A stretch of DNA of 15,591 nucleotides from FEN-1099 sp964511015 (GCA_964511015.1 CAZEDX010000096.1:1-15591); one strand, 5' to 3'; counted from the first letter of the stretch, positions 7,302 to 14,866 are shown. Translations and numbers: made by a program. Notes: a model not told the origin generated them from the sequence alone.

Positions 7302-7715
7302 CTATTTGCGGGGCAGTTTGGGATCGGTGACGGCTTCCCCCGGACCCATTTTCGCCGTCGAGTCGGACAAGGCGTTGAGTTCGTCCTGGGTCACGATGCG
7401 GGTCGGCGCCACATAGTCCATCAGCGGGTTGGTTTCGACCAGTTGCAGCCGGTAGCCGCCGATCGAGATCGTGTCTCCCGGCTGCAACTGCCGCGGCTCG
7501 ATGATCTGCCGCCGGTTGACAAACGTGCCGTTGCGGCTGCCCAGGTCTTCGATCACCGCCTGGTGCCATTCGATGTATACCCGCGCGTGGCGTCGCGAGA
7601 CCCGCGGATCGGCGAGGACCACGTCGCATTTTTCGTCACGGCCGACGGTCAGTTCGCTGGTCAGCGGAAACTGCGCCTCGCGGCCGGTGGCGTCTTTGAA
7701 GACTAGTTTAAGCAT
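7302..7715 (-). CDS. FHA domain protein with C-terminal TRI motif
   Basis: This 137-residue cytoplasmic protein has an N-terminal FHA domain (about 1-95) and a short tail. Phosphothreonine-binding residues are present: GR at 25-26, Ser40 and His43 in VSRRHAR, and SRNGT at 60-64. The tail contains TRIVTQDE (105-112), matching the motif in the N-terminal tail of the partner encoded just downstream. The order of domain and motif is therefore reversed between the two proteins. It is the first gene of the pair, preceded by GGGGAGCG and a plausible promoter at 7744-7772. A role as a phosphorylation-dependent adaptor is likely from the family; the binding partners are unknown. Confidence 0.88.
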   Translation of the reverse strand: MLKLVFKDATGREAQFPLTSELTVGRDEKCDVVLADPRVSRRHARVYIEWHQAVIEDLGSRNGTFVNRRQIIEPRQLQPGDTISIGGYRLQLVETNPLMDYVAPTRIVTQDELNALSDSTAKMGPGEAVTDPKLPRK

Positions 7716-7743
7716 CGCCTACGCTCCCCATTTTCTCGCTTGC

Positions 7744-7772
7744 TAACTAGCACGGTTGCCGGCGGCGGGCAA
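7744..7772 (-). promoter_or_regulatory. Probable promoter of the FHA operon
   Basis: On the minus strand TTGCCC (7767-7772) and TAGTTA (7744-7749) are separated by 17 bp, giving a leader of about 20-25 bases before ATG 7715. The match to the sigma-70 consensus is moderate. The site faces away from the divergent GT-C gene, which starts at 7824. Confidence 0.45.
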
Positions 7773-7810
7773 GTTCACCGGCCGTCTGGCTTCCGGACGT
7801 GGGGGTGCGC

Positions 7811-7816
7811 TAGACT
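7811..7816 (+). promoter_or_regulatory. -10-like element directly upstream of the second GT-C gene
   Basis: TAGACT ends seven bases before ATG 7824. No Shine-Dalgarno sequence is present in between and no good -35 is seen. The geometry repeats that at 454-466 and would give a leaderless or near-leaderless mRNA. Confidence 0.35.
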
Positions 7817-7823
7817 CCGTCCG

Positions 7824-9425
7824 ATGACCTCACGCTTCCATCTGGCGGATGTGTTGTTTGTGGCCGGCCTGCTGTTTCTGGCCGTGCTGGGCGTGTTTCG
7901 GGCCACGTACCCGTACATGCCGGGCGACGGTCCGGACGAGCGGTTGCACGTGGGGCAGCATTTCGACCTGAAGAACTACGTCAAGTCGGTCGATCCGCAC
8001 GAGCGGCTGCCGGCGATGGGCCTGCGCAAGCCGCTGCTGCCTTACGTTGTCTCGGTGCTGGCCTCGTTTGCCTACCCGCACGGCCACCGCACGCTGCTGT
8101 TGGTCAATCTGGTCTGGTGCCTGTTGTGGTTGAGCGTGCTCTACCGCGCCGGGCGCGAGCTGTTCGGGCCGCCGGCGGCGCTGGCGGCGGTGGGGGTGCT
8201 GACCGCCGCCGATCCGTTCTGGCTGATCGCCGCCCATTTCAACAACGATGTGGTGGTCTGTTTCTGGACCGCGGCGCTGCTGGCCGTGCTGCAAGACGAG
8301 GCCCGCTACCGGCGATTCTGGCCGTGGCTGCTGGCCGGGGTGCTGCTCGGCCTGGGGTTGCAGTCCAAACCGACGGCGCTGCTGTTCGGCGCGCCGGCGC
8401 TGGCCTGGGTCTTCGCCGTGCAGGTGTACCGCGCGTGGACCGACCATCGCCCGGCCGCGCTGCTGGAGCCGCTGGTGGGGGCGTTGGCGGCCGCGGGTCT
8501 GGCCCTGTCGATCTGGAGCCTGGGCAAGCCGCATTTTTTCTTCGAGCTGCGCCAACTGGCGAGTATGGTCAGCCAGGAAGCCAGCCGGCAGGCGCTGCCG
8601 TTCCGCACCCTTGGCGGCCGGACCTTTCTCGGCGAGACGTGGCGGGTGTTCCGCCTGCCGTACTGGCTGTTGGCGGCGGCCGGCACGGCGGCCGCGCCGT
8701 TCGTGCTGCGCCGCGCGCAACGGCGTCCATGGCTGGTCGCCTATCTGGCGGCGTTGCTGGCGTTCATTCGCGCGCCGCAATCGTCGACGCAGTACATCTA
8801 CCCGGTCATGATCGCGCCGCTGTGGGCGGCCATCGGCGGACTGGCCGGGCGGATCCGCCGGCCGGCGCTGGCGTTCGCGCTGTTGGCGGTGGGCGTCGCC
8901 GGCTTCGCGACCAAGCCGGTGTGGTTTCGGGTCATGCCGCCGGTCCCGACCGACGACAACCGCCGCTACTTTCCCAACATAGCGCTAGGCCGCCTGCTGG
9001 CCGCGCAACTCGCCGACTCGCCGTCCTCCGTTGCGCCCGACATGTTCCTGTTGCACCGCGAGCCGCGCGTGCCGCAGGACTGGCCTTTGTTCGTGGCGCT
9101 GGAGCTGATCGATTCGCCGCAGGTCGGCTACATCTACCGCCGCGCGCCGGGGTTGCTGCCCACCGAGGAGTATTTCGACCGGCGCATCGAGGTCCGCCGA
9201 AATTACATCGGCCGGTTGTTGGCCTGCGGCGGGCCGTTCACGCTGGAGGACTTCACCTTGTCCGTGCGCGAGGCGCGCCAGTGGGGCCGTTGGCATCCGG
9301 ACGAGCCGCTGTTCGCCGACGGCTGGCCGCGATTCGCCGGGGTGATCCCGCGGATCCTGCCGGCGTCGGTGGAGGAGGGCCGGCCGGAATGCCGCTTGTG
9401 GGAGGCCCCGCTCTCGCCTCCTTGA
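7824..9425 (+). CDS. GT-C / DUF2142-like multi-pass membrane protein
   Basis: The 533-residue protein has roughly nine to ten hydrophobic helices and a soluble C-terminal part from about residue 385. The first helix (LADVLFVAGLLFLAVLGVF) is followed by a loop with GDGPDERLHVGQHFD near 34-48. The P-D-E...H pattern there resembles GT-C membrane glycosyltransferases and the DUF2142 group, where an acidic pair in the first periplasmic loop acts in polyprenyl-phosphate-sugar transfer. A loop with QSSTQYIYPVM lies near residue 316. I chose ATG 7824 because the first helix follows at once and a -10-like TAGACT lies at 7811-7816. Upstream in-frame starts would add Gly/Pro-rich residues without support. 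The stop codon overlaps the -35 of the tadA promoter. The sugar and acceptor are unknown; it is clearly not a duplicate of the GT-C gene at 466. Confidence 0.75.
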   Translation: MTSRFHLADVLFVAGLLFLAVLGVFRATYPYMPGDGPDERLHVGQHFDLKNYVKSVDPHERLPAMGLRKPLLPYVVSVLASFAYPHGHRTLLLVNLVWCLLWLSVLYRAGRELFGPPAALAAVGVLTAADPFWLIAAHFNNDVVVCFWTAALLAVLQDEARYRRFWPWLLAGVLLGLGLQSKPTALLFGAPALAWVFAVQVYRAWTDHRPAALLEPLVGALAAAGLALSIWSLGKPHFFFELRQLASMVSQEASRQALPFRTLGGRTFLGETWRVFRLPYWLLAAAGTAAAPFVLRRAQRRPWLVAYLAALLAFIRAPQSSTQYIYPVMIAPLWAAIGGLAGRIRRPALAFALLAVGVAGFATKPVWFRVMPPVPTDDNRRYFPNIALGRLLAAQLADSPSSVAPDMFLLHREPRVPQDWPLFVALELIDSPQVGYIYRRAPGLLPTEEYFDRRIEVRRNYIGRLLACGGPFTLEDFTLSVREARQWGRWHPDEPLFADGWPRFAGVIPRILPASVEEGRPECRLWEAPLSPP

Positions 9426-9450
9426 CGCGGGGGCGACAGGCAGGTATAAG
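9422..9450 (+). promoter_or_regulatory. Promoter of the tadA-tRNA unit
   Basis: TTGACG (9422-9427) and TATAAG (9445-9450) are separated by 17 bp, a strong sigma-70 match. Transcription would start near 9457. The -35 overlaps the TGA of the preceding gene. Confidence 0.75.
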
Positions 9451-9487
9451 GCACCGGTTCCGTTCCATTACGGGGATGTTCTTTGCC

Positions 9488-9943
9488 ATGTCGCAGGATG
9501 AACGGTTCATGAACCTGGCCCTGGCGCAAGCCGAACAGGCCTTCGCGCTGGGGGAGACGCCCGTGGGGGCGGTGGTGGTGTGCGGCGGCGAGGTGCTGTG
9601 TGCCGACCACAACCGCCGGGAAACCGCGCTGGACCCGACCGCGCACGCCGAGTTGCTGGTGGTGCGCGAGGCCGCGCGGCGGTTGGGGCGTTGGCGGCTG
9701 ACCGGTTGCACCGTCTACGTGACGCTCGAGCCGTGCGTGATGTGCGCCGGCGCTATGGTGTTGGCCCGGGTCGACCGCCTGGTGTACGGCGCGACCGATT
9801 CGAAAGCCGGCGCCGTCGCCTCGTTGTATCAGGTGCTGGCCGATCCGCGACTCAATCACCGGCCGGTGGTGAGTGCGGGGGTGCTGGCCGAACCGTGTGG
9901 AGCGATTTTGTCGCGCTTCTTTCGTGAGCGTCGGTCCGGTTGA
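9488..9943 (+). CDS. tadA: tRNA-specific adenosine deaminase TadA
   Basis: The 151-residue enzyme deaminates adenosine 34 to inosine in tRNA-Arg(ACG), which allows decoding of CGU, CGC and CGA. The zinc site is complete: the HAE motif in TAHAEL with the catalytic Glu, and PCVMCAG with the two zinc Cys. The substrate-binding NRRE (HNRRETALDPTAHAE) and GATDSKAGA segments also fit the family. Length and order are normal. Two ATGs are in frame, 9476 and 9488; GGGG touches the first, so 9488 with CGGGGA upstream is preferred, although spacing is slightly long. The stop lies only seven bases before tRNA-Ser(CGA). A shared transcript from the promoter at 9422-9450 to the terminator at 10144-10180 is likely. 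Confidence 0.95.
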   Translation: MSQDERFMNLALAQAEQAFALGETPVGAVVVCGGEVLCADHNRRETALDPTAHAELLVVREAARRLGRWRLTGCTVYVTLEPCVMCAGAMVLARVDRLVYGATDSKAGAVASLYQVLADPRLNHRPVVSAGVLAEPCGAILSRFFRERRSG

Positions 9944-9950
9944 CGCGTCT

Positions 9951-10037
9951 GGAGAGATGGCCGAGTGGTCGAAGGCGCCTGACTCGAAATCAGGTGTACC
10001 GCTTGCGGTACCGGGGGTTCAAATCCCTCTCTCTCCG
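9951..10037 (+). tRNA. tRNA-Ser (anticodon CGA)
   Basis: The acceptor stem GGAGAGA pairs with TCTCTCC (10030-10036), with discriminator G at 10037. The anticodon arm CCTGA-CTCGAAA-TCAGG gives anticodon CGA, reading UCG. A long variable arm (TGTACCGCTTGCGGTACC region) marks a class II serine tRNA. The T-loop is TTCAAAT. CCA is not encoded. The 5' end lies seven bases after the tadA stop. Confidence 0.97.
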
Positions 10038-10053
10038 ATCCAGTCGAAAACCG

Positions 10054-10141
<88 letters not shown>

Positions 10142-10143
10142 TG

Positions 10144-10180
10144 AGCCGCAGCCCGGCTTGGGCTGCGGCTTTTATTTTTT
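10144..10180 (+). terminator. Intrinsic terminator after the tRNA-Ser pair
   Basis: A perfect 11-bp stem, AGCCGCAGCCC (10144-10154) with GGGCTGCGGCT (10160-10170), has a 5-nt loop and is followed by TTTATTTTTT. It ends the tadA-tRNA transcription unit. Confidence 0.93.
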
Positions 10181-10336
10181 CTTGAACAGTGCGCCGATGA
10201 CGACAGCGGCGGCGGCTGTTGCGCGAGGGCACTGAGTCGTTCGACCATGGCGGAACGAGGGCGGCCATCCGCTAGGATTGCGGCCCTTTCTATGCTATTC
10301 ATAACCAAGTATCTCTATACCTGCGGGGGAGAGCAG

Positions 10337-11752
10337 ATGCTGCGACAGGGAACCGTCCTGGCTCTGGCGATCGTCCTGCTGGCGAGTGTTACCGGCGCCG
10401 ACGCCACCGAATGCGCGACCACCGGCGACCCGGCAGCGCCGGTCATGACGGCCGGCGAAGAGGTGACCGCCGGCTGGACCAACGACGTGCCGTCGATCGA
10501 CGGTGTGATTGAAGCCGGCGAATGGGCGCCCGCCACGCCGCTGGCCGTTACCGGCGAGGTCGACTACACCGCCTACCTGATGAACGACTCCAACCGGCTC
10601 TACGTCGCGATCGACGCCACCGGCGACCCGTTTCTGGCGATTTGGGAATCGTTCGCGTTGGCGTTCGACAACGACCACGACGGCGCCTGGCCGGAAACCT
10701 GCGGCGATGAAGGCGTGTTGCTGGCGATCTGGAGCGGCGGCTCCACCAACGTCTATTTTCAGGCCTACACCAGCAGCGGCCCGTGTCTGCCGGTTGCGGC
10801 GTTGAACATTCAGGCGGCATTCGGCTCGGTAGCCGACGGCCATGTGCAGTTCGAAGCGGTGATCTTCCTGAACTTCGGCAACCTTTATGGCGAACCGGGC
10901 GCCACCATCGGCGCGCAACTCATTTGGGTCGACACGGAACTGGGTTCCGGCGGCATTAAATACCTGCTGCAAGACTGGCCGGATACGGCGTACTTCGGCG
11001 TGGCGCCGCCGTCGGAGTTTGGCGATTTGACCTACGCGACTTGCGACGGGTGCTTGATCGGCGGCGACTGTTTCGCCGACGGCACCATTGACCCCGACAA
11101 CGAATGCCGGTGGTGCGACATCCGCGTCTCGAGGACCGGCTGGAGCAACCACGACGACATCGCCTGCACCGACGACGGCCTGTTCTGCACCGGCGTCGAG
11201 ACCTGCAGCGGCGGTGATTGTCTGTCCTCCGGCGACCCGTGCGATATCGGCGAGGAGTGCATCGAAGCCACCGACGAATGTCGGGCCGCGGACGACGACA
11301 CGGCCGATGACGATATCATCGATGACGACGTCGTGGACGATGACATTGTCGATGACGACGTCGTGGACGATGACATTGTCGATGACGACATCGTGGATGA
11401 CGATACCGTCGACGATGACATCGTCGACGACGATACGACCGACGATGACGCGGTCGACGACGATACGACCGACGATGACGCGGTCGACGACGATACGACC
11501 GACGATGACGCGGTCGACGACGATACGACCGACGACGACACGGTTGATGATGACATCGTCGATGACGACACGTCTGATGACGATACGGCTGACGATGACA
11601 CGATTGATGACGACACGATCGACGACGATAGCTCCGACGACGACGGCGATGACCTCGACGACGACCCGGCGGATGATGACGCGGCGGACGACGATGCCGG
11701 CCAGGTGTCGGCGGACGCTTGGTCGTTGCACGGCGGTAGTTGCGGTTGGTGA
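10337..11752 (+). CDS. Secreted CBM9/DOMON-like protein with Cys-rich region and Asp stalk
   Basis: The 471-residue exported protein has a signal peptide at about 1-23 (hydrophobic core, then GADA). Residues about 45-225 resemble the CBM9/DOMON-like beta-sandwich, which binds sugars or haem: PSIDGVIEAGEW opens it, then LYVAIDATGD and a DNDHDGAW loop. Residues 236-315 hold twelve Cys, including CTDDGLFCTGVETC, similar to Cys-rich modules of myxobacterial surface proteins. Residues 319-453 are an Asp stalk with 27 DDD triads, mostly in a strict five-residue period (VVDDD, TTDDD, AVDDD). The tail is 18 residues and ends GGSCGW. There is no C-terminal helix, so it is not a canonical MYXO-CTERM tail. 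ATG 10337 is chosen because GGGGGAGAG lies just upstream and the signal peptide follows at once. It is likely a surface or secreted binding protein; the ligand is unknown. Confidence 0.85.
   Translation: MLRQGTVLALAIVLLASVTGADATECATTGDPAAPVMTAGEEVTAGWTNDVPSIDGVIEAGEWAPATPLAVTGEVDYTAYLMNDSNRLYVAIDATGDPFLAIWESFALAFDNDHDGAWPETCGDEGVLLAIWSGGSTNVYFQAYTSSGPCLPVAALNIQAAFGSVADGHVQFEAVIFLNFGNLYGEPGATIGAQLIWVDTELGSGGIKYLLQDWPDTAYFGVAPPSEFGDLTYATCDGCLIGGDCFADGTIDPDNECRWCDIRVSRTGWSNHDDIACTDDGLFCTGVETCSGGDCLSSGDPCDIGEECIEATDECRAADDDTADDDIIDDDVVDDDIVDDDVVDDDIVDDDIVDDDTVDDDIVDDDTTDDDAVDDDTTDDDAVDDDTTDDDAVDDDTTDDDTVDDDIVDDDTSDDDTADDDTIDDDTIDDDSSDDDGDDLDDDPADDDAADDDAGQVSADAWSLHGGSCGW
11319..11389 (+). repeat. 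30-bp tandem repeat in the Asp stalk, first array
   Basis: A 30-bp unit beginning GATGACGACGTCGTGG is repeated exactly twice (11321-11350 and 11351-11380), with nine more matching bases. It encodes DDDVVDDDIV. Identity at silent positions points to recent duplication rather than selection on the protein alone. Confidence 0.9.
11423..11535 (+). repeat. 30-bp tandem repeat in the Asp stalk, second array
   Basis: Exact 30-bp periodicity runs for 113 bp, about 3.8 copies of a unit beginning CGATACGACCGACGA (full copies at 11431, 11461 and 11491). It encodes DDDTTDDDAV. Exact copies are prone to slippage or recombination in steps of ten residues. Confidence 0.92.
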
Positions 11753-11821
11753 GTTCCGGTTTCTATTCGCGGCTTGCCGAAGAGAACAGGATGGGAAACC
11801 AAGCCCGAGAAGGGAGAAACG

Positions 11822-12007
11822 GTGAATTGCCATAGGCTTGTGTGTTTGGCGCTTTTGGTAGCCGCGTTGCTGGCGCTGCCCGTCGGCGCCGACGCGGCCT
11901 CGACCGGTTGGTGGCGCGAACACTGCGACGACACCACCGACGATGACAACGACGACGACGGCCGCGGTTGCGGTTGCCGAGAACGAAGCAAATCAGGAGA
12001 GTACTAA
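11822..12007 (+). CDS. 61-residue secreted Asp-rich peptide with GCGC motif
   Basis: This small exported protein has a clear signal peptide (MNCHR, a hydrophobic core of about 15 residues, then PVGADA, cleavage likely after Ala25). The mature part is about 36 residues: ASTGWWREHC, then an Asp tract (DDTTDDDNDDD, residues 36-46), then GRGCGCRERSKSGEY. The Asp tract plus CGC motif resembles the 3' end of the preceding protein, which also has an Asp stalk and ends SCGW. I chose GTG 11822 because GGGAG lies six to ten bases upstream and the signal peptide begins there. The gene starts 69 bp after the CBM9-like gene and is followed by a terminator, so the two are probably co-transcribed. It could be a small surface or secreted peptide, or the remnant of a larger stalk protein. 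Function unknown. Confidence 0.65.
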   Translation: MNCHRLVCLALLVAALLALPVGADAASTGWWREHCDDTTDDDNDDDGRGCGCRERSKSGEY

Positions 12008-12040
12008 GGTTTGCGACCGTACTAGCGAGCGAGACCGAGA

Positions 12041-12069
12041 GGGCGGACCGTAAGGTTCGCCCTTTTTTT
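12041..12069 (+). terminator. Intrinsic terminator after the Asp-rich peptide gene
   Basis: GGGCGGACC (12041-12049) pairs with GGTTCGCCC (12054-12062) through nine base pairs, including one G-U, with loop GTAA. Seven T follow directly. Confidence 0.92.
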
Positions 12070-12153
12070 GCCGAATCGGCACGAAGACAGTTGCAAGTTG
12101 TGATAAAATGACCATGTTGAGGGCATGACGATCGGGTCAGGAGGAAATGGACG

Positions 12154-12393
12154 ATGGGCTTTTTCAATTTGCATGATGTAGTCAAGGCGCACAAGGCGGG
12201 AATCCTCGAGTCTTACCTCGCCACCTACTCGGTCAACGACTTGGTGGTGCTCAAACATGAACTGCTCGGCTGCGCGGAAAAAGAAGACTTGATCACCGAC
12301 CTGAACGAACTGGTGGAAGACGTCGAATTCATCATCGACGAGAAACTCGCCGCCGCCCGTGAGTGGGGCCGCCGCGCTGACGACAAGGAGTAG
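12154..12393 (+). CDS. 79-residue acidic helical protein, function unknown
   Basis: This is a small cytoplasmic protein with no signal peptide or membrane helix. It begins MGFFNLHDVV and is rich in Leu, Glu, Asp and Lys, with helix-favouring segments (LKHELLGCAEKEDLITDLNEL and the region up to about residue 72). One Cys is present. AGGAGG lies nine bases before ATG 12154, an excellent ribosome binding site, and a -10-like TAAAAT lies at 12104-12109 without a clear -35. It stands alone between a terminator and the convergent end of lon. Good codon and start signals indicate a real gene. I do not recognise the family. Confidence 0.75.
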   Translation: MGFFNLHDVVKAHKAGILESYLATYSVNDLVVLKHELLGCAEKEDLITDLNELVEDVEFIIDEKLAAAREWGRRADDKE

Positions 12394-12430
12394 GCCGGGG
12401 GCTCCAGCCTTACACATCCCCGCCATCTGA

Positions 12431-14866
12431 TTATTGCAACTCCGTCCGGCGTTCGTCGACCGGCGAAGGGGCGGGGGGCGACTCTTCGGCGGTGACTTCC
12501 AAGAACAACTCGTCGGGCTTGTCCACCGCCAGGGCGTGGCGCAACACCTCGTCCATGTGTTCGACCAGCACGATCTCGAGGTCCTTGGTCACGCGCTCGG
12601 GCACCTCGCTCAGTTCCTTCTGGTTGTCCTTCGGCACCAGCACTTTCTTGATGTGGCAGCGCAACGCGGCGACCAGCTTTTCTTTCAGTCCGCCGACCGG
12701 CAGCACGCGGCCGCGCAGGGTGATTTCGCCGGTCATCGCCACCTGGCGCCGCACCGGCAGCCGCAGCAGCGCGCTGACGATCGCGGTGGTGATGGTGATG
12801 CCCGCCGACGGCCCGTCCTTGGGGATCGCGCCTTCCGGAATGTGCACATGCAGGTCGATCTTGCCGAAAAAGTCGTCGGCCAGGCCGAGCGCCTTGCTGC
12901 GGTAGCGGACATAGGCCAACGCGGCTTGCGCGCTTTCCTGCATCACGTCGCCGAGCTGACCGGTGATGGTGAGCTTGCCTTGGCCCGGCATGACGGCGAC
13001 TTCCGCGGCGAGCAGTTCGCCGCCGGCCGCGGTCCAGGCCAGGCCGTTGGCCAGGCCGACGATGTCGCGCTGTTCGAGCTGTTCGAGCCGGAACGGCGGC
13101 ACGCCGAGGTAGCCGCGCAGTGATTTTTCGGTGACGCGCACGCGGTCGTTTTCGTGGCCTTGCCGCGCCAAACGCCGGGCGATCTTGCGGCAGATCGACG
13201 CCAGTTCGCGTTCCAGCGAGCGCACGCCGGCCTCGCGCGTATAAAGGCGGATGATTGCCAGCAGCGCGTGATCGGCGAAGGAGACGTTCTTCTGCGCCAG
13301 GCCGTTGGCCTCGATCTGCTTCGGCACCAGGAACCGGCGGGCGATTTCGAGTTTTTCGTCCTCGGTGTAGCCGTGCAGGCGGATGATCTCGAGCCGATCT
13401 TGCAGGGCCGGCGGCACGCCTTGCAGGCTGTTGGCCGTGCAGACGAAGAGCACGTCGGACAGGTCGTAGTCGACGTCGAGGTAGTGGTCGGCAAAGGCGT
13501 GGTTCTGTTCGGGGTCGAGCACCTCGAGCATGGCGCTGGTCGGGTCGCCCCGGAAGTCGCTGCTCATCTTGTCGATTTCGTCGAGGATGAAAACCGGGTT
13601 GTTCGCGCCGGCCTTTTTAAGCTGCTGAATGATCTTGCCCGGCATCGAGCCGATGTAGGTGCGCCGGTGGCCGCGGACCTCGGCCTCGTCGCGCACGCCG
13701 CCGAGGCTGACGCGAATGAACTTGCGCTTGGTCGCGCGGGCGATGGATTTGCCGATCGAGGTCTTGCCCACGCCGGGGGGGCCGACCAGGGCGAGGATCG
13801 GTCCCTTCAGCTTGCCGACCAGCTTTTGCACGGCCAGGTATTCGAGAATGCGTTCCTTGACCTTCTCCAGACCGTAGTGGTCTTCCTCGAGCACCTGCTC
13901 GGCTTCCTCGATGTCGTAGTTGTCCGGCGACTTCTCGAACCACGGCAGCGACAGCAGCGTGTCGATGTAGTTGCGCACCACCGCGGCCTCGGCCGACAGC
14001 GGGCTCATCATTTTGAGCTTCTTGAACTCCGACTGCACCTTCTCGGTGGCCTCGGGGCTCATGCGTTTGTTCTTGATGCGTTCTTCGAGTTCCTGCATCT
14101 CGGCGCGGAACTCGTCGCGTTCGCCGAGCTCTTTCTGGATCGCGCGCATCTGCTCGTTGAGGTACTGCTCCTTGCGCGAGTGCTCGATCTGCCGTTTGAC
14201 CCGCGATTTGATGCGCCGCTCGACCTGCAGGATCTCCATTTCTTCGCGCGCGAAGCCGTAGACCTTGCTCAGGCGCTCGACCGGATCGGTCGTTTCGAGC
14301 ACTTCCTGCTTCTGTTCGAGCTTGAGATTCAGGTGGCCGACCAGCGCGTCGGCGAGGCGGCCGGCGTCGTCGATGCCTTTGACCGCTTCGACGATGTCGG
14401 GCGGGATGCGCTTGTTCAGTTTGCCGAAGGTTTCGAACAACTCGTGCGTGCTGCGCACCAGCGCTTCGCTTTCGAGGGTCGGTTCGGCGGTGTCGCGCAG
14501 TTCCTCGACGTAGACCAGCAGGTAGTCAAAACTGGGCAGGAAGTCGCGGATGCGCGCGCGCCCCTTGGCCTCGACCAGCACCTTGACGGTCTGGTCGGGC
14601 AGGTGCACGAGCTGCACGATCAGCCCGATGGTGCCCACGCGGTACAACTGTTCTTCGGTCGGCGCGTCGACCTTGCCGTCGGTCTGCGCGGTCAGCAGCA
14701 CGCGCTTGTCCTTGCTCATGGCCGCTTCGAGCGCGGCGATGGAGCTGGCGCGGCCGACAAACAGCGGCATTACCATGTGCGGGAAGACGATCAAGTCGCG
14801 CAGGGGCAACAGAGGAAGTAGACTGCGCCGGCCATCGGGTGGGGCGTTGGCGGCCGCGGGCGACAT
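12431..14866 (-). CDS. lon: ATP-dependent protease Lon
   Basis: The 811-residue Lon degrades misfolded and short-lived regulatory proteins in the cytoplasm as a hexamer. The N-terminal substrate-binding domain starts near LLPLLPLRDLIVFPHMVMPLFVGR. A coiled-coil region lies at about 190-300. The AAA+ domain has Walker A GPPGVGKT (362-369), Walker B FILDEIDKM and the ANSLQGVPPAL sensor region. The protease domain has catalytic Ser687 in PKDGPSAG and Lys730 in GGLKEKL. Length and spacing match the bacterial LonA type, and everything needed is present. GGAGG lies five bases before ATG 14866. It begins 14 bp after the clpX stop, so the two form the clpX-lon operon common in Gram-negative bacteria. 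The C-terminal ~20 residues are a variable Pro/Glu-rich tail. Confidence 0.98.
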   Translation of the reverse strand: MSPAAANAPPDGRRSLLPLLPLRDLIVFPHMVMPLFVGRASSIAALEAAMSKDKRVLLTAQTDGKVDAPTEEQLYRVGTIGLIVQLVHLPDQTVKVLVEAKGRARIRDFLPSFDYLLVYVEELRDTAEPTLESEALVRSTHELFETFGKLNKRIPPDIVEAVKGIDDAGRLADALVGHLNLKLEQKQEVLETTDPVERLSKVYGFAREEMEILQVERRIKSRVKRQIEHSRKEQYLNEQMRAIQKELGERDEFRAEMQELEERIKNKRMSPEATEKVQSEFKKLKMMSPLSAEAAVVRNYIDTLLSLPWFEKSPDNYDIEEAEQVLEEDHYGLEKVKERILEYLAVQKLVGKLKGPILALVGPPGVGKTSIGKSIARATKRKFIRVSLGGVRDEAEVRGHRRTYIGSMPGKIIQQLKKAGANNPVFILDEIDKMSSDFRGDPTSAMLEVLDPEQNHAFADHYLDVDYDLSDVLFVCTANSLQGVPPALQDRLEIIRLHGYTEDEKLEIARRFLVPKQIEANGLAQKNVSFADHALLAIIRLYTREAGVRSLERELASICRKIARRLARQGHENDRVRVTEKSLRGYLGVPPFRLEQLEQRDIVGLANGLAWTAAGGELLAAEVAVMPGQGKLTITGQLGDVMQESAQAALAYVRYRSKALGLADDFFGKIDLHVHIPEGAIPKDGPSAGITITTAIVSALLRLPVRRQVAMTGEITLRGRVLPVGGLKEKLVAALRCHIKKVLVPKDNQKELSEVPERVTKDLEIVLVEHMDEVLRHALAVDKPDELFLEVTAEESPPAPSPVDERRTELQ

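Noticed and set aside
10182..10336. Search for an SRP RNA (ffs) gene after the tRNA-Ser pair
   Set aside because: The conserved GGTCAGG...GGAAGGAAGCAGCC core is not present; only a weak GC-rich hairpin near 10202-10219 is seen.
11423..11535. Possible CRISPR array (30-bp direct repeats)
   Set aside because: The copies are directly adjacent without spacers and encode the Asp stalk in frame.
11753..11821. Frameshift joining the CBM9-like gene to the Asp-rich peptide gene
   Set aside because: The downstream frame has its own ribosome binding site, start and signal peptide, and the upstream frame ends cleanly after SCGW.
12077..12098. Possible sigma-54 promoter (CGGCACG...TTGCAAG) before the 79-residue gene
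   Set aside because: The GG and GC elements are 15 bases apart instead of 12, so the spacing does not fit.
13154..14821. Long plus-strand frame antisense to lon
   Set aside because: Lon is complete and unambiguous on the minus strand; the antisense frame has no motifs.
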